DNA of 64,000 nt from Maribacter_C sp947494565. Lineage in GTDB: Bacteria > Bacteroidota > Bacteroidia > Flavobacteriales > Flavobacteriaceae. The position numbers and the translations under genes were made by a program. The stretch is taken from positions 124,001 through 188,000 of the forward strand of contig NZ_JBLFEP010000003.1 of assembly GCF_047345415.1 (NCBI RefSeq). Reading direction: 5' to 3'. Position 1 is the first letter of the stretch; each line of letters begins with the position of its first letter. Shown one piece after another: positions 25,858 through 34,483 of the stretch. Under the pieces are notes generated by a model that was given only the letters and a program-made list of their open reading frames with translations, searched no databases and was not told the origin of the DNA.

Positions 25858-26694
25858 ATGCGTAGACTGTTTCCTTTACTGGCCTTAGTACTAGTTGCGG
25901 CATCCTCCTGTAGTGAGTACCAAAAGGTGCTCAAGAATACCGATGTCAAAGCGAAGTATGACTTGGCCCAAAGATACTATGAGGAGAAAGACTTTAAGCG
26001 CGCCAATAGGCTTTTCGAGCAAATCGCTCCGAAATATGTTGGCAAACCACAGGGTGAGCGGGTCATGTTCTTTCTATCGGATTCCTATTTCCAAAGAAAA
26101 GACTTTAATATGGCCGGGTATCAATTTGAGCGGTTCATCAAGTCGTATCCAAAGAGTGATAAAGTTCCGGAAGCCGCTTTCTTAGGAGCAAAGAGTTATT
26201 ATGAATTATCACCCGAATACTCTTTAGATCAAACGGATACCGATAAAGCTTTGGTTAAACTTCAGGGTTTTATCAATATATATCCGGATTCCGAATACTT
26301 TGACGAAGCCAACAAAATGGCTAAGGAATTAACCACAAAAAAAGAACGAAAGGCTTTTGAGATAGCCAAGCAGTTTAATAAACTAGGTGAATTCAATTAT
26401 GAACTCTTGAAGTCCGCTGTTGCGGCCGTAGATAACTTCGTGTCCGATTTTCCAGGTTCTATTTATCGGGAGGAAGCTTTTTTTATCAAAGTACAGGCCA
26501 CGACCAATCTGGCGATGAACAGTTTTGAGATATTCAAGCAAGACCGCCTGAAAGCAGCAAAAGAGGCCTACGATGATTTCCGAAAGCAATATCCGGAGTC
26601 TAAGTTCGATAAAAAAGCAAACGACCTGTTAGAAAAAGTCAATAAGGAATTACAAGACTATAAAGGGGAAGAAGCTCCCAAAGAAACAAAATAA
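25858..26694 (+). CDS. bamD: Outer membrane assembly lipoprotein BamD
   Basis: A 278-residue lipoprotein (MRRLFPLLALVLVAASSC). The mature part is a TPR-like helical repeat solenoid with the BamD patterns AKYDLAQRYYEEKDFKRANRLFEQI and YQFERFIKSYPKSDKVPEAAFL. It is part of the BAM complex that inserts outer-membrane barrels. The start at 25858 is preferred over 25846 for the signal peptide and promoter position. It is followed 11 bases later by the omega gene. Confidence 0.93.
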   Translation: MRRLFPLLALVLVAASSCSEYQKVLKNTDVKAKYDLAQRYYEEKDFKRANRLFEQIAPKYVGKPQGERVMFFLSDSYFQRKDFNMAGYQFERFIKSYPKSDKVPEAAFLGAKSYYELSPEYSLDQTDTDKALVKLQGFINIYPDSEYFDEANKMAKELTTKKERKAFEIAKQFNKLGEFNYELLKSAVAAVDNFVSDFPGSIYREEAFFIKVQATTNLAMNSFEIFKQDRLKAAKEAYDDFRKQYPESKFDKKANDLLEKVNKELQDYKGEEAPKETK

Positions 26695-26705
26695 ACATAC
26701 TGATT

Positions 26706-27038
26706 ATGAACATGAACGATCTAAAGAATTCAAAGGCACCTGTCTCAACGAAGACCATCAATAGAAATGAGTTCGATGAGCCTACCGACAATATCTATGA
26801 GGCGATTTCAATTGCTTCGAAAAGGGCGATTCAGATCAATTCTGAAATCAAGAAAGAACTTTTGGAAAAATTGGAAGAGTTCGCAACTTACAGCGATAGC
26901 CTAGAAGAGGTGTTCGAGAACAAGGAACAAATAGAGGTTTCCAAGTTTTACGAGAAGTTACCAAAACCACACGCATTGGCCGTGGAAGAGTGGTTGACTG
27001 ACAAAATATACTATCGCAATACAGAGAAAGACGCATAG
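26706..27038 (+). CDS. rpoZ: RNA polymerase omega subunit (Bacteroidota type)
   Basis: A 110-residue protein matching the divergent Bacteroidota omega family: NIYEAISIASKRAIQINSEIK (residues ~28-48) corresponds to the omega core helix that supports beta-prime. The C-terminal extension (EDVF-type helix, KPHALAVEEWLTDKIYY) is typical of this phylum. Position between bamD and coaBC is conserved in Bacteroidota. Confidence 0.9.
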   Translation: MNMNDLKNSKAPVSTKTINRNEFDEPTDNIYEAISIASKRAIQINSEIKKELLEKLEEFATYSDSLEEVFENKEQIEVSKFYEKLPKPHALAVEEWLTDKIYYRNTEKDA

Positions 27039-27041
27039 GCA

Positions 27042-28247
27042 ATGTTGGGTGGCAAAAAAGTTCTTTTAGGTATAACCGGAGGAATCGCCGCATACAAAAC
27101 TACCTTTCTTGTACGATTATTGATAAAAGCTGGCGCAGAGGTTAAAGTAATTTTGACCGATAGCGCCAGCTCTTTTGTTTCCCCGCTCACCCTCGCGACC
27201 CTTTCCAAAAACCCGGTACTATCCTCATTTATAAAGGAAGAATCAGGTGAAACAGATTGGAACAATCATGTAGAGCTCGGCTTATGGGCCGATCTCATGA
27301 TTATCGCGCCCGCCACGGCCAACACGCTTTCCAAAATGGCTAATGGAGCGTGCGATAACCTTTTATTAGCGACCTACCTTTCAGCGAAATGTCCGGTCTT
27401 TTATGCTCCTGCTATGGATTTGGACATGTATAAGCACCCTTCGACCAAGGCTTCTTTCGAAAAGTTGAAGGCCTTTGGGAATCATATGATACCGGCCACT
27501 TCAGGAGAATTGGCTAGTGGACTACACGGAGAAGGTCGAATGGCAGAACCAGAAGACATTATAAACGCGGTTACCGATTTTCTGTCAGAAGGTCTTCCGC
27601 TGAGCGGAAAGAAGGTTTTGATTACCGCAGGCCCCACCTATGAGGCGATTGATCCGGTTCGTTTTATCGGAAATCACTCATCGGGCACGATGGGGTACGA
27701 ACTTGCTAAGACAGCAGCCGATTTAGGGGCGTCAGTATATCTGGTTTCAGGCCCTACTTCATTGAACGTTGCCCATACGAATATCAAATTGATACGCGTG
27801 GTTTCGGCCGATGAAATGTACGAAGCGGCCCATTCATATTTTGAAGAGATAGACATTGCCATCGCTGCTGCAGCCGTTGCCGATTACCGACCCAAGACGA
27901 TTGCGGGTCAAAAAATTAAAAAAGCATCCGATACCCTGTCATTGGACTTGGTGAGAAATAAAGATATTTTACGTTCGCTAGGTGAGCGGAAGCAAAATCA
28001 GTTTTTGGTCGGTTTTGCCTTGGAGACGGAAAACGAACTTGAAAATGCCAAGGGGAAGTTAAAAAGGAAGAATTTGGATGCCATTGTGTTGAACTCTTTG
28101 AATGACCTAGGAGCAGGTTTTGGAAAGGCCACGAATAAAATCACCTTTATAGACAAGAATTCCGTAATAAAAACGTTTGAACTAAAAACCAAGGCCGCCG
28201 TAGCTGCCGATATTCTATCTGAAATTTGTAGTAGAATCCATGCGTAA
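27042..28247 (+). CDS. coaBC: Bifunctional phosphopantothenoylcysteine decarboxylase/phosphopantothenate-cysteine ligase
   Basis: A 401-residue two-domain enzyme of coenzyme A synthesis. The N-terminal flavoprotein CoaC half has GITGGIAAYK, APATANTLSKMANGACDNL and the PAMDLDMYKHP loop with the active Met/Asp. The CoaB half, from ~residue 188, has GPTYEAIDPVRFIGNHSSG and AAAVADYRP. It lies three bases after the omega gene and overlaps the DUF4835 gene by eight bases. Confidence 0.97.
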   Translation: MLGGKKVLLGITGGIAAYKTTFLVRLLIKAGAEVKVILTDSASSFVSPLTLATLSKNPVLSSFIKEESGETDWNNHVELGLWADLMIIAPATANTLSKMANGACDNLLLATYLSAKCPVFYAPAMDLDMYKHPSTKASFEKLKAFGNHMIPATSGELASGLHGEGRMAEPEDIINAVTDFLSEGLPLSGKKVLITAGPTYEAIDPVRFIGNHSSGTMGYELAKTAADLGASVYLVSGPTSLNVAHTNIKLIRVVSADEMYEAAHSYFEEIDIAIAAAAVADYRPKTIAGQKIKKASDTLSLDLVRNKDILRSLGERKQNQFLVGFALETENELENAKGKLKRKNLDAIVLNSLNDLGAGFGKATNKITFIDKNSVIKTFELKTKAAVAADILSEICSRIHA

Positions 28248-29127
28248 TCTTCTCATTGTAATTTTTTGTTTCATCGGTTCCTTAATGGTACGGGCGCAAG
28301 AATTGAACTGTACCGTCACGGTCAATTCCGATCAATTGTCGCAGGGAGACCTGCCGATTTTTAAGAACTTGGAAAGGTCACTGAACGATTTTGTAAATAA
28401 AACACGCTGGAGCAATCGAACCTACAAGGAAAATGAGCTTATCAATGCGCAGATGTTCATTACGATTACCAAATACGAATCGAATCGATTCGAAGGTACT
28501 ATTCAAGTTCAGTCTTTCCGTCCGGTGTTCAACACTTCGTATGAGACTTCGGTTTTTAGTTATAAGGATAACGACTTCACATTTGAGTATCTTGAATTTC
28601 AACCCCTGGTTTTCAATGAAAATGTCTATGAGTCCAATTTGATCGGGGTGATTGCCTACTATGTCAATATTATTTTAGGGATGGATGCGGATACCTTCTC
28701 TTTGGAAGGAGGAACGGAGCATTACCGTATGGCACAACAGATTACCACCCAGGCACAAGGAACCAATTATAAAGGATGGGATTCAAGTGAAAACCGAAGT
28801 CGCTTCGTACTTATCGATGATCTCATGTCGAATACCTATAGGGAGTACCGCGTGGCGATGTACAATTACCACCGAAAGGGACTGGATATCCTTGCGGATA
28901 ACAACAGTACTGGAAAGCAAGTGATTTCGGGTGTGATGAAACTGTTCGAGACGATGCAAAAACGGAGGCCAAACGCCTTTTTGACCCAAACCTTTTTCGA
29001 TGCGAAGAACGAGGAGATACAAAATATTTTTTCAGACGGACCCAAAGTCGATATCGTAAAGCTCAAAGAGACCCTGAACAGAGTGGCACCATATTATTCC
29101 AGTACATGGAATGATATTAAATATTGA
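28240..29127 (+). CDS. DUF4835 family exported protein
   Basis: A 295-residue protein with signal peptide (MRNLLIVIFCFIGSLMVRAQ). It matches the DUF4835 family in its opening ELNCTVTVNSDQL, the middle VIAYYVNIILGMDADTFSLEGG and the C-terminal MQKRRPNAFLTQTFFDAKNEE. The family is conserved in Bacteroidota and has been tied to type IX secretion/gliding (named PorD in some annotation, from memory and unsure). It overlaps coaBC by eight bases and precedes recN. Confidence 0.85.
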   Translation: MRNLLIVIFCFIGSLMVRAQELNCTVTVNSDQLSQGDLPIFKNLERSLNDFVNKTRWSNRTYKENELINAQMFITITKYESNRFEGTIQVQSFRPVFNTSYETSVFSYKDNDFTFEYLEFQPLVFNENVYESNLIGVIAYYVNIILGMDADTFSLEGGTEHYRMAQQITTQAQGTNYKGWDSSENRSRFVLIDDLMSNTYREYRVAMYNYHRKGLDILADNNSTGKQVISGVMKLFETMQKRRPNAFLTQTFFDAKNEEIQNIFSDGPKVDIVKLKETLNRVAPYYSSTWNDIKY

Positions 29128-29153
29128 ATCCATTAGAATATCATTTATCTTTG
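29124..29153 (+). promoter_or_regulatory. Promoter for recN (TTG-N19-TATCTTTG)
   Basis: TTG at 29124-29126 and TATCTTTG at 29146-29153 are separated by 19 bases, a full match to the Bacteroidota vegetative promoter. The inferred start near 29157 gives a leader of about 19 bases to the TTG start codon at 29176. Confidence 0.75.
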
Positions 29154-29175
29154 CGGCAATCTTGAATTCGAAGTA

Positions 29176-30828
29176 TTGCTGTCACATCTTTCCATAAAAA
29201 ATTATGCACTTATCGATACCCTTGAGGTATCTTTTGACACTGGGTTCACCTGTATTACGGGAGAGACGGGGGCTGGTAAGTCCATTTTACTAGGAGCGTT
29301 ATCCTTGGTCTTAGGAAAGCGGGCCGACCTGGGTGCCTTGCAAGACAAGAAGATCAAGTGTATCGTAGAGGCTGAATTTCAAGTAAAAAAATACGGTCTT
29401 CGAGCTTTCTTTGAAACCTATGATCTAGATTATGAAGAGTTGACCTTGGTACGTCGCGAAATTCTTCCCAGTGGAAAGTCAAGGGCTTTTATAAATGATA
29501 CGCCGGTAACCCTTGATATCGTATCGCAATTGGGCAATCGGCTAATCGATGTGCATTCGCAACATCAAACCCTTCAATTGGGAAACAACGATTTTCAGAT
29601 GAAGGTAATCGATGCGCTTGCGGAAAACACGGAAGTCTTGTCAAACTATTCCGATAATCTGAAGCAGTATAAAAAACTGGCTAGGGAGTTGGAAGAACTA
29701 TTGGCGTTTCAGTCAAATGCGCATAAAGAACACGATTACAATAGCTTCTTATTGAAAGAGTTAGAAGCTACTACTTTAAAAGTCGGTTTACAAGAGGAGT
29801 TAGAGCAGCAGTATGAGCAGCTGAACAATATGGAGCGCATTATTGAATTGCTGGCCAAAGGCAATCAATTGTTGATGGACGAGCAGGTTGGTGTGCTCAC
29901 CTCCCTCTCCGAGTTGAAACAGGTCTCCGCACGTTTGTCCGCTTTCGGTACTTCCTACGATGCGTTACACCAGCGAATAGCCTCTAGTTTTATTGAAATG
30001 GACGATATTTCGACCGAACTTCGGGCCCTGGTCGAACAAGCGGAAACAAATCCGCAAATGCTCGATGAAATTAGCCAAAAGCTACAGGTTTTGTTCGATT
30101 TGCATAAGAAGCATGGCACCTCGGAGATTGCCGAACTCATTGCTCTTAGAGAGGACTTATCGGAAAAAGTGGGTGTCACTGAAAATTTGGAAACTACCAT
30201 CGGCCAAAAGCAAGAGCAACTAGAGCAGGCAGAACATAAGTTACAGCAGCTGGCGACCGTTTTACATGACCGTAGAAAAAAAGTCATTCCACAATTAAAG
30301 GAGCAATTGGAAACCAATCTCACGAGTTTGGGGATGCCGAATGCGACCTTTGACATTACCATTGCTGCCTCAAACGACTTTAAAGAAAATGGCAATGACG
30401 ATTTGGCCTTCTTGTTTTCTGCCAACAAAGGCGCCGATTTTGGTGAATTGAAGAAGGTGGCCTCTGGAGGGGAATTGAGCCGGATCATGTTGACCATCAA
30501 ATCGATTTTGGCGAAATACGAGCAGCTTCCGACCATGATGTTCGATGAAATAGATACCGGTGTTTCCGGTGAAATATCTAATAGCATTGCCGATATTATG
30601 CAGCAAATGGGAAAAAGCATGCAGGTTTTTTCCATCACACATTTGCCACAAGTAGCCTCGAAGGGCAAACAGCATTTTAAAGTATATAAGGTAGATGAAA
30701 ATAATGTTACCCGCACCCGAATGAAGCCTTTGAGCGATGACGAAAGGGTAGTGGAGCTGGCTGAAATGCTCGGCGGGAAAAACCTTTCCGATTCCGCTCT
30801 GGCGCACGCCCGCCAATTATTGAATTAA
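29176..30828 (+). CDS. recN: DNA repair protein RecN
   Basis: A 550-residue SMC-like ATPase for double-strand-break repair. Walker A is GETGAGKSILLGAL (residues ~32-45), the signature is VASGGELSRIM and Walker B is MMFDEIDTGVSG; a long coiled coil (residues 160-370) separates the halves. The start is a TTG at 29176, which gives the usual RecN beginning (LSHLSIKNYALID) and sits just after a good promoter; no in-frame ATG fits. Confidence 0.95.
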   Translation: MLSHLSIKNYALIDTLEVSFDTGFTCITGETGAGKSILLGALSLVLGKRADLGALQDKKIKCIVEAEFQVKKYGLRAFFETYDLDYEELTLVRREILPSGKSRAFINDTPVTLDIVSQLGNRLIDVHSQHQTLQLGNNDFQMKVIDALAENTEVLSNYSDNLKQYKKLARELEELLAFQSNAHKEHDYNSFLLKELEATTLKVGLQEELEQQYEQLNNMERIIELLAKGNQLLMDEQVGVLTSLSELKQVSARLSAFGTSYDALHQRIASSFIEMDDISTELRALVEQAETNPQMLDEISQKLQVLFDLHKKHGTSEIAELIALREDLSEKVGVTENLETTIGQKQEQLEQAEHKLQQLATVLHDRRKKVIPQLKEQLETNLTSLGMPNATFDITIAASNDFKENGNDDLAFLFSANKGADFGELKKVASGGELSRIMLTIKSILAKYEQLPTMMFDEIDTGVSGEISNSIADIMQQMGKSMQVFSITHLPQVASKGKQHFKVYKVDENNVTRTRMKPLSDDERVVELAEMLGGKNLSDSALAHARQLLN

Positions 30829-30913
30829 GCACTAGCAGTGGCGAAAACTGGATCTGGCTCACGGGTTTGACCTGGGGCAGAAGGGATATCTTGATTTGTA
30901 CTTCCCGATTTAA

Positions 30914-30942
30914 TTTGCACATACTAATTTTTAATATCTTTG
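30914..30942 (+). promoter_or_regulatory. Promoter for fabI (TTTG-N17-TATCTTTG)
   Basis: TTTG at 30914-30917 and TATCTTTG at 30935-30942 with 17 bases between them. The inferred start near 30946 leaves a leader of about 27 bases before the ATG at 30973. Confidence 0.75.
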
Positions 30943-30972
30943 GGGCCTTAACAACTTAACGAAGTCGAGAAC

Positions 30973-31785
30973 ATGTCATACAACTTATTAAAGGGAAAAA
31001 GAGGAATCATTTTTGGAGCTCTTGATGAGCATTCAATCGCCTGGAAAACAGCGGAAAGAGTTCATGAAGAAGGAGGGACCTTTGTATTGACCAATGCTCC
31101 CGTCGCCATGCGAATGGGACAGATAAAGGTGTTGGCCGAAAAAACGGGTTCAGAGATCATACCCGCGGATGCCACAAGTCAAGAAGATTTGGAAAACTTG
31201 GTGAACAAGTCCATGGAGATTCTCGGTGGTAAGTTAGACTTTGTACTGCATTCTATCGGAATGTCAATCAACGTGCGCAAGGGGAGACACTATACTGATG
31301 AGAACTATGATTTTACTGCTAAAGGTTGGGATATTTCGGCGCTTTCCTTTCACCGTGTATTGCAAAACTTATACAAGGCCGATGCCATGAACGAATGGGG
31401 CAGTATTGTAGCCCTGACCTATATGGCGGCACAACGAACGTTTCCAGATTACAATGATATGGCCGATAACAAGGCTTATCTTGAATCGGTAGCCCGTAGC
31501 TTTGGGTACTTCTTCGGGAAAGAAAAAAAGGTGCGCGTAAATACCATTTCACAATCACCGACCGCAACTACAGCGGGATCTGGGGTAAAAGGTTTTGACG
31601 GCTTTATCAGTTATGCTGAAAAAATGTCGCCCCTAGGTAACGCCACCGCACAAGATTGTGCGGACTATACGGTATCCCTCTTTTCCGATTTGACCAAAAA
31701 AGTGACCATGCAGAATCTTTTTCACGACGGAGGATTCTCCAACACTGGGGTGAGTCAGGAAGTAATCGAACGTTTTTCAGAGTAG
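30973..31785 (+). CDS. fabI: Enoyl-[acyl-carrier-protein] reductase (NADH)
   Basis: A 270-residue short-chain reductase that makes the last reduction in fatty acid elongation. The FabI-type nucleotide loop is KRGIIFGALDEHSIAWKTAE (residues 9-28), followed by LHSIGMSIN and, in the active-site region, TYMAAQRTFPDYNDMADNKAYLES with the expected Tyr and Lys. FabI is the target of triclosan-type inhibitors in other bacteria. It is transcribed from its own promoter. Confidence 0.94.
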   Translation: MSYNLLKGKRGIIFGALDEHSIAWKTAERVHEEGGTFVLTNAPVAMRMGQIKVLAEKTGSEIIPADATSQEDLENLVNKSMEILGGKLDFVLHSIGMSINVRKGRHYTDENYDFTAKGWDISALSFHRVLQNLYKADAMNEWGSIVALTYMAAQRTFPDYNDMADNKAYLESVARSFGYFFGKEKKVRVNTISQSPTATTAGSGVKGFDGFISYAEKMSPLGNATAQDCADYTVSLFSDLTKKVTMQNLFHDGGFSNTGVSQEVIERFSE

Positions 31786-31828
31786 ATGAAAACCGTCCGT
31801 TCTAGTTTTTAGGTGTATTTTTGGCCCA

Positions 31829-32830
31829 ATGGATCGGTACTTTTCTTTTATCATTCCCGTATACAACAGACCGAATGAAATCGAGGAGCTGTTGCGAAGT
31901 TTAGCGGTTCAGACATTTTCGAAACCATTCGAAGTGGTTGTAATCGAAGATGGTTCAACTCTTCCGTCAGATGAAGTGGTCGCTGATTTCCAGGCAAAAT
32001 TATCCATTACCTACCTTCAAAAACCGAATTCTGGACCAGGAGATTCAAGAAATTATGGCATGCGCCACGCCAATGGGGATTATTTTATTATTCTTGATTC
32101 TGATTGTGTACTTCCACCCAAATATTTGGAAATCGTGGATCGAGAGTTACAAAGGAGCTATGTAGATTGTTATGGAGGTCCTGATGCCGCCCACAAATCT
32201 TTTAGCTTGGTGCAAAAAGCCATCAATTATGCCATGACATCTTTTTTGACCACTGGTGGTATTCGGGGCAGTAAAAAAGCATTGGGCAAATTTCAGCCAA
32301 GAAGTTTTAACATGGGTATTTCCCATAAGGCTTTTGAAGCTACCGGGGGGTTTGGAAAAATACACCCTGGCGAAGACCCTGATTTGAGCATCCGCCTTTG
32401 GAAAAAAGGTTTTACGACCGCATTAGTTCCCGATGCATTTGTATACCACAAGCGGAGAATCGATTGGTCGAAGTTTTTCACCCAAGTTCGTAAATTCGGT
32501 ACGGTACGCCCTATTTTGAACAAATGGCATCCTAAAACCGCTAAGGCTACCTACTGGTTTCCTACCATATTCTGTTCAGGCTTTATCATAGCCTTAGTGT
32601 TGTGGTATTTGGGCCTTATACTACCAGTGCTTCTATTTGTCTCTTATTTTCTATTGATTTTCCTCGATTCATTAGTAAAGAACAAGAGCATTGCCATTGC
32701 TTTGTTATCTTTACTTGCAGTGGTGATTCAGTTTGCCGGTTATGGGTTCGGATTTTTAAAGTCTTCCCTACTTCTGGCCCTTTCGCCTAAGGAGCCTCAG
32801 GAGCTTTTTCCAGAGGTGTTTTTTCAATAG
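31829..32830 (+). CDS. Family 2 glycosyltransferase, membrane anchored
   Basis: A 333-residue GT-A glycosyltransferase: SFIIPVYNRPNEIEELL (N-terminal strand), VVIEDGS, FIILDSDCVLP (DxD) and the acceptor-side PGEDPDLSIRLWKKG. Two or three C-terminal hydrophobic helices (residues ~245-310) anchor it to the membrane. The sugar donor is not recognisable. A TATTTTTG element at 31816-31823 ends only five bases before the ATG, which would make a near-leaderless transcript if real. It follows fabI by 43 bases. Confidence 0.88.
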   Translation: MDRYFSFIIPVYNRPNEIEELLRSLAVQTFSKPFEVVVIEDGSTLPSDEVVADFQAKLSITYLQKPNSGPGDSRNYGMRHANGDYFIILDSDCVLPPKYLEIVDRELQRSYVDCYGGPDAAHKSFSLVQKAINYAMTSFLTTGGIRGSKKALGKFQPRSFNMGISHKAFEATGGFGKIHPGEDPDLSIRLWKKGFTTALVPDAFVYHKRRIDWSKFFTQVRKFGTVRPILNKWHPKTAKATYWFPTIFCSGFIIALVLWYLGLILPVLLFVSYFLLIFLDSLVKNKSIAIALLSLLAVVIQFAGYGFGFLKSSLLLALSPKEPQELFPEVFFQ

Positions 32831-32855
32831 CATGGAATCAATTAAGTAGCACGAT

Positions 32856-33818
32856 TTGTTCGCGAAAATCAAAAAGGGACTAAAGAAAAGGAAAGTAAAA
32901 CTCTTTTTCGTTTTTTTACTTTGTTCGTTTTTGGCATGGTTTGTAAGCAACCTGTCGGAAACGTATACGAGTGGTACGACCTTTGACCTTAATTTTACCC
33001 GTATCCCAGAAGACAAATTATTGCTGAGTGCGTCCAAAGAAAAATTAGATGTGAAGCTAGAGGCCGTCGGTTTCCAATTTTTACGTTTTAATTTCGGTAA
33101 TAAAGACGTTGATATCGATCTGTCTACTGTTTCGGAGTCCGAAGGGCGTTATTTCGTAACTCCGGATCAGTTTCAACAGCAGATTGAGAAACAATTGTCA
33201 AATTCGATGCGGTTGATTCAAATTGTGGATGATACTTTGTTCTTCGAGTTTGATGCATTACTGACAAAAGAAGTACCCGTGGAACCCGATATTGAGCTCG
33301 ACCTCAATCAGAACTACTTCCTTGAAGGGCAGATACGGGTAGATCCCCCAATGATAACCATTACGGGCCCCTCAAATGAAGTAGATACGATCGTCTCACT
33401 GACTACGCCTAGAATGGAATTGAACGATCTTTCGTCCGACTTCTCTCAAACTACGATAATCACGATACCCGATTCCTTGATAAATTCTACTTTCTCCCAT
33501 AAGAACGTTGTGGTGAGTGGGGTGGTGGCCAAGTTTTCGGAAAAAATCATCGCTGTACCCGTTCAAGTGCTGAATTTGCCTGCTGCGATGACCATTCAGA
33601 CCTTTCCAGAAGAAATAGAAATACTGTGCAAGGCCAGTGTAAGCAATTTAAAAACCATACAAAGTAGCGATTTTAGGGTGGTCGCAGATTATAAGCAGGT
33701 GACGGGAGCGAATCAAAGGCAGAAAACGCTCTCACTGACCTTACAAAAGAAACCCAGGAACGTTTTTGATGCGACCTTGGTTCAAGATAAGGTGGCGTAT
33801 ATATTAAAGAATAAATAA
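32856..33818 (+). CDS. YbbR/CdaR-like domain protein
   Basis: A 320-residue protein with one N-terminal membrane helix (residues ~14-32, LFFVFLLCSFLAWFVSNL) and an extracytoplasmic region of YbbR-like beta repeats (VDPPMITITGPSNEVDTIVSLTTPRMELNDL; VPVQVLNLP). Relatives in Firmicutes regulate the diadenylate cyclase CdaA; here no cyclase gene is near. The start must be TTG at 32856 because the only nearby ATG (32832) hits a stop after five codons. It overlaps coaE by one base. Confidence 0.8.
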   Translation: MFAKIKKGLKKRKVKLFFVFLLCSFLAWFVSNLSETYTSGTTFDLNFTRIPEDKLLLSASKEKLDVKLEAVGFQFLRFNFGNKDVDIDLSTVSESEGRYFVTPDQFQQQIEKQLSNSMRLIQIVDDTLFFEFDALLTKEVPVEPDIELDLNQNYFLEGQIRVDPPMITITGPSNEVDTIVSLTTPRMELNDLSSDFSQTTIITIPDSLINSTFSHKNVVVSGVVAKFSEKIIAVPVQVLNLPAAMTIQTFPEEIEILCKASVSNLKTIQSSDFRVVADYKQVTGANQRQKTLSLTLQKKPRNVFDATLVQDKVAYILKNK

Positions 33819-34399
33819 TGCGGGTAGGTTTAACAGGGGGAATAGGAAGCGGTAAAACTACAGTGGCCGGTTTTTTTGTGGAATTAGGAGTGCCCGTCTA
33901 TAATTCCGACAAAAGAGCGAAACGGTTGATGACCACGTCAAAAGAGGTGAAAGAGGCCATAATTTCCTTGTTGGGAAAAAAGGCCTACAAAGACAAAAAG
34001 TTAAACAAAAAGTACATTTCGAAGCGGATTTTTACGGATTCCGCTCTTTTGAAAAAAATGAATCAAATCGTTCACCCAGCTGTTGCCAAAGATTTTTTGA
34101 TGTGGGAGGGAAAACAAAAAGCCCCCTATGTTGTCCAAGAAACAGCCTTGATCTTCGAAAATGACAAACAAGACTTCTATGATTTCATTGTTTTGGTTAC
34201 GGCGCCCATAGAACTCAGGCTTGAGCGAGTTATCAAACGCGACGGCTCTTCGAAAAAGGAGATTTTAGACCGGCTTCAAAACCAGCTCCAAGATGATCGG
34301 AAAATACCACTTTCCGATTATGTGCTCGAGAACATTCACCTAGACGATACACGCCGTAGTGTAAAGGAGATACATAGCGCTCTCCTTGACAATAGCTAG
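33818..34399 (+). CDS. coaE: Dephospho-CoA kinase
   Basis: A 193-residue P-loop kinase for the last step of coenzyme A synthesis. Walker A is GLTGGIGSGKTTVA (residues 4-17), followed by NSDKRAKRLM with the DxxA motif, and the CoA-binding part HPAVAKDFLMWE; the LID has RLERVIKRDGSS. It is translationally coupled to the YbbR gene (TAATG). Confidence 0.96.
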   Translation: MRVGLTGGIGSGKTTVAGFFVELGVPVYNSDKRAKRLMTTSKEVKEAIISLLGKKAYKDKKLNKKYISKRIFTDSALLKKMNQIVHPAVAKDFLMWEGKQKAPYVVQETALIFENDKQDFYDFIVLVTAPIELRLERVIKRDGSSKKEILDRLQNQLQDDRKIPLSDYVLENIHLDDTRRSVKEIHSALLDNS

Positions 34400-34414
34400 G
34401 CATCCGCAGAAATT

Positions 34415-34441
34415 TTAACATTTTTGTTAAGGTTTGGTTAA
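34415..34441. promoter_or_regulatory. TTAACA-N4-TGTTAA dyad plus a GTTAA repeat 11 bp on
   Basis: A perfect six-base inverted repeat (34415-34420 and 34425-34430) is followed by another GTTAA at 34437-34441, 11 bases after the one at 34426. This sits 43 bases before the histidine kinase start and is the kind of site OmpR-family regulators use; autoregulation by the linked response regulator is likely but inferred. Confidence 0.5.
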
Positions 34442-34483
34442 ACGTAGAATGTGCAAGTGCTTTAATCTTTAATTTAGCTTTAG

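Noticed and set aside
29955..30716. 253-residue minus-strand frame inside recN
   Set aside because: Composition rich in Ser and Cys, typical of the antisense of a coiled-coil gene; RecN motifs are on the other strand.
31816..31823. Promoter for the glycosyltransferase gene
   Set aside because: TATTTTTG fits but it has no -33 box and would give an almost leaderless transcript; read-through from fabI is simpler.
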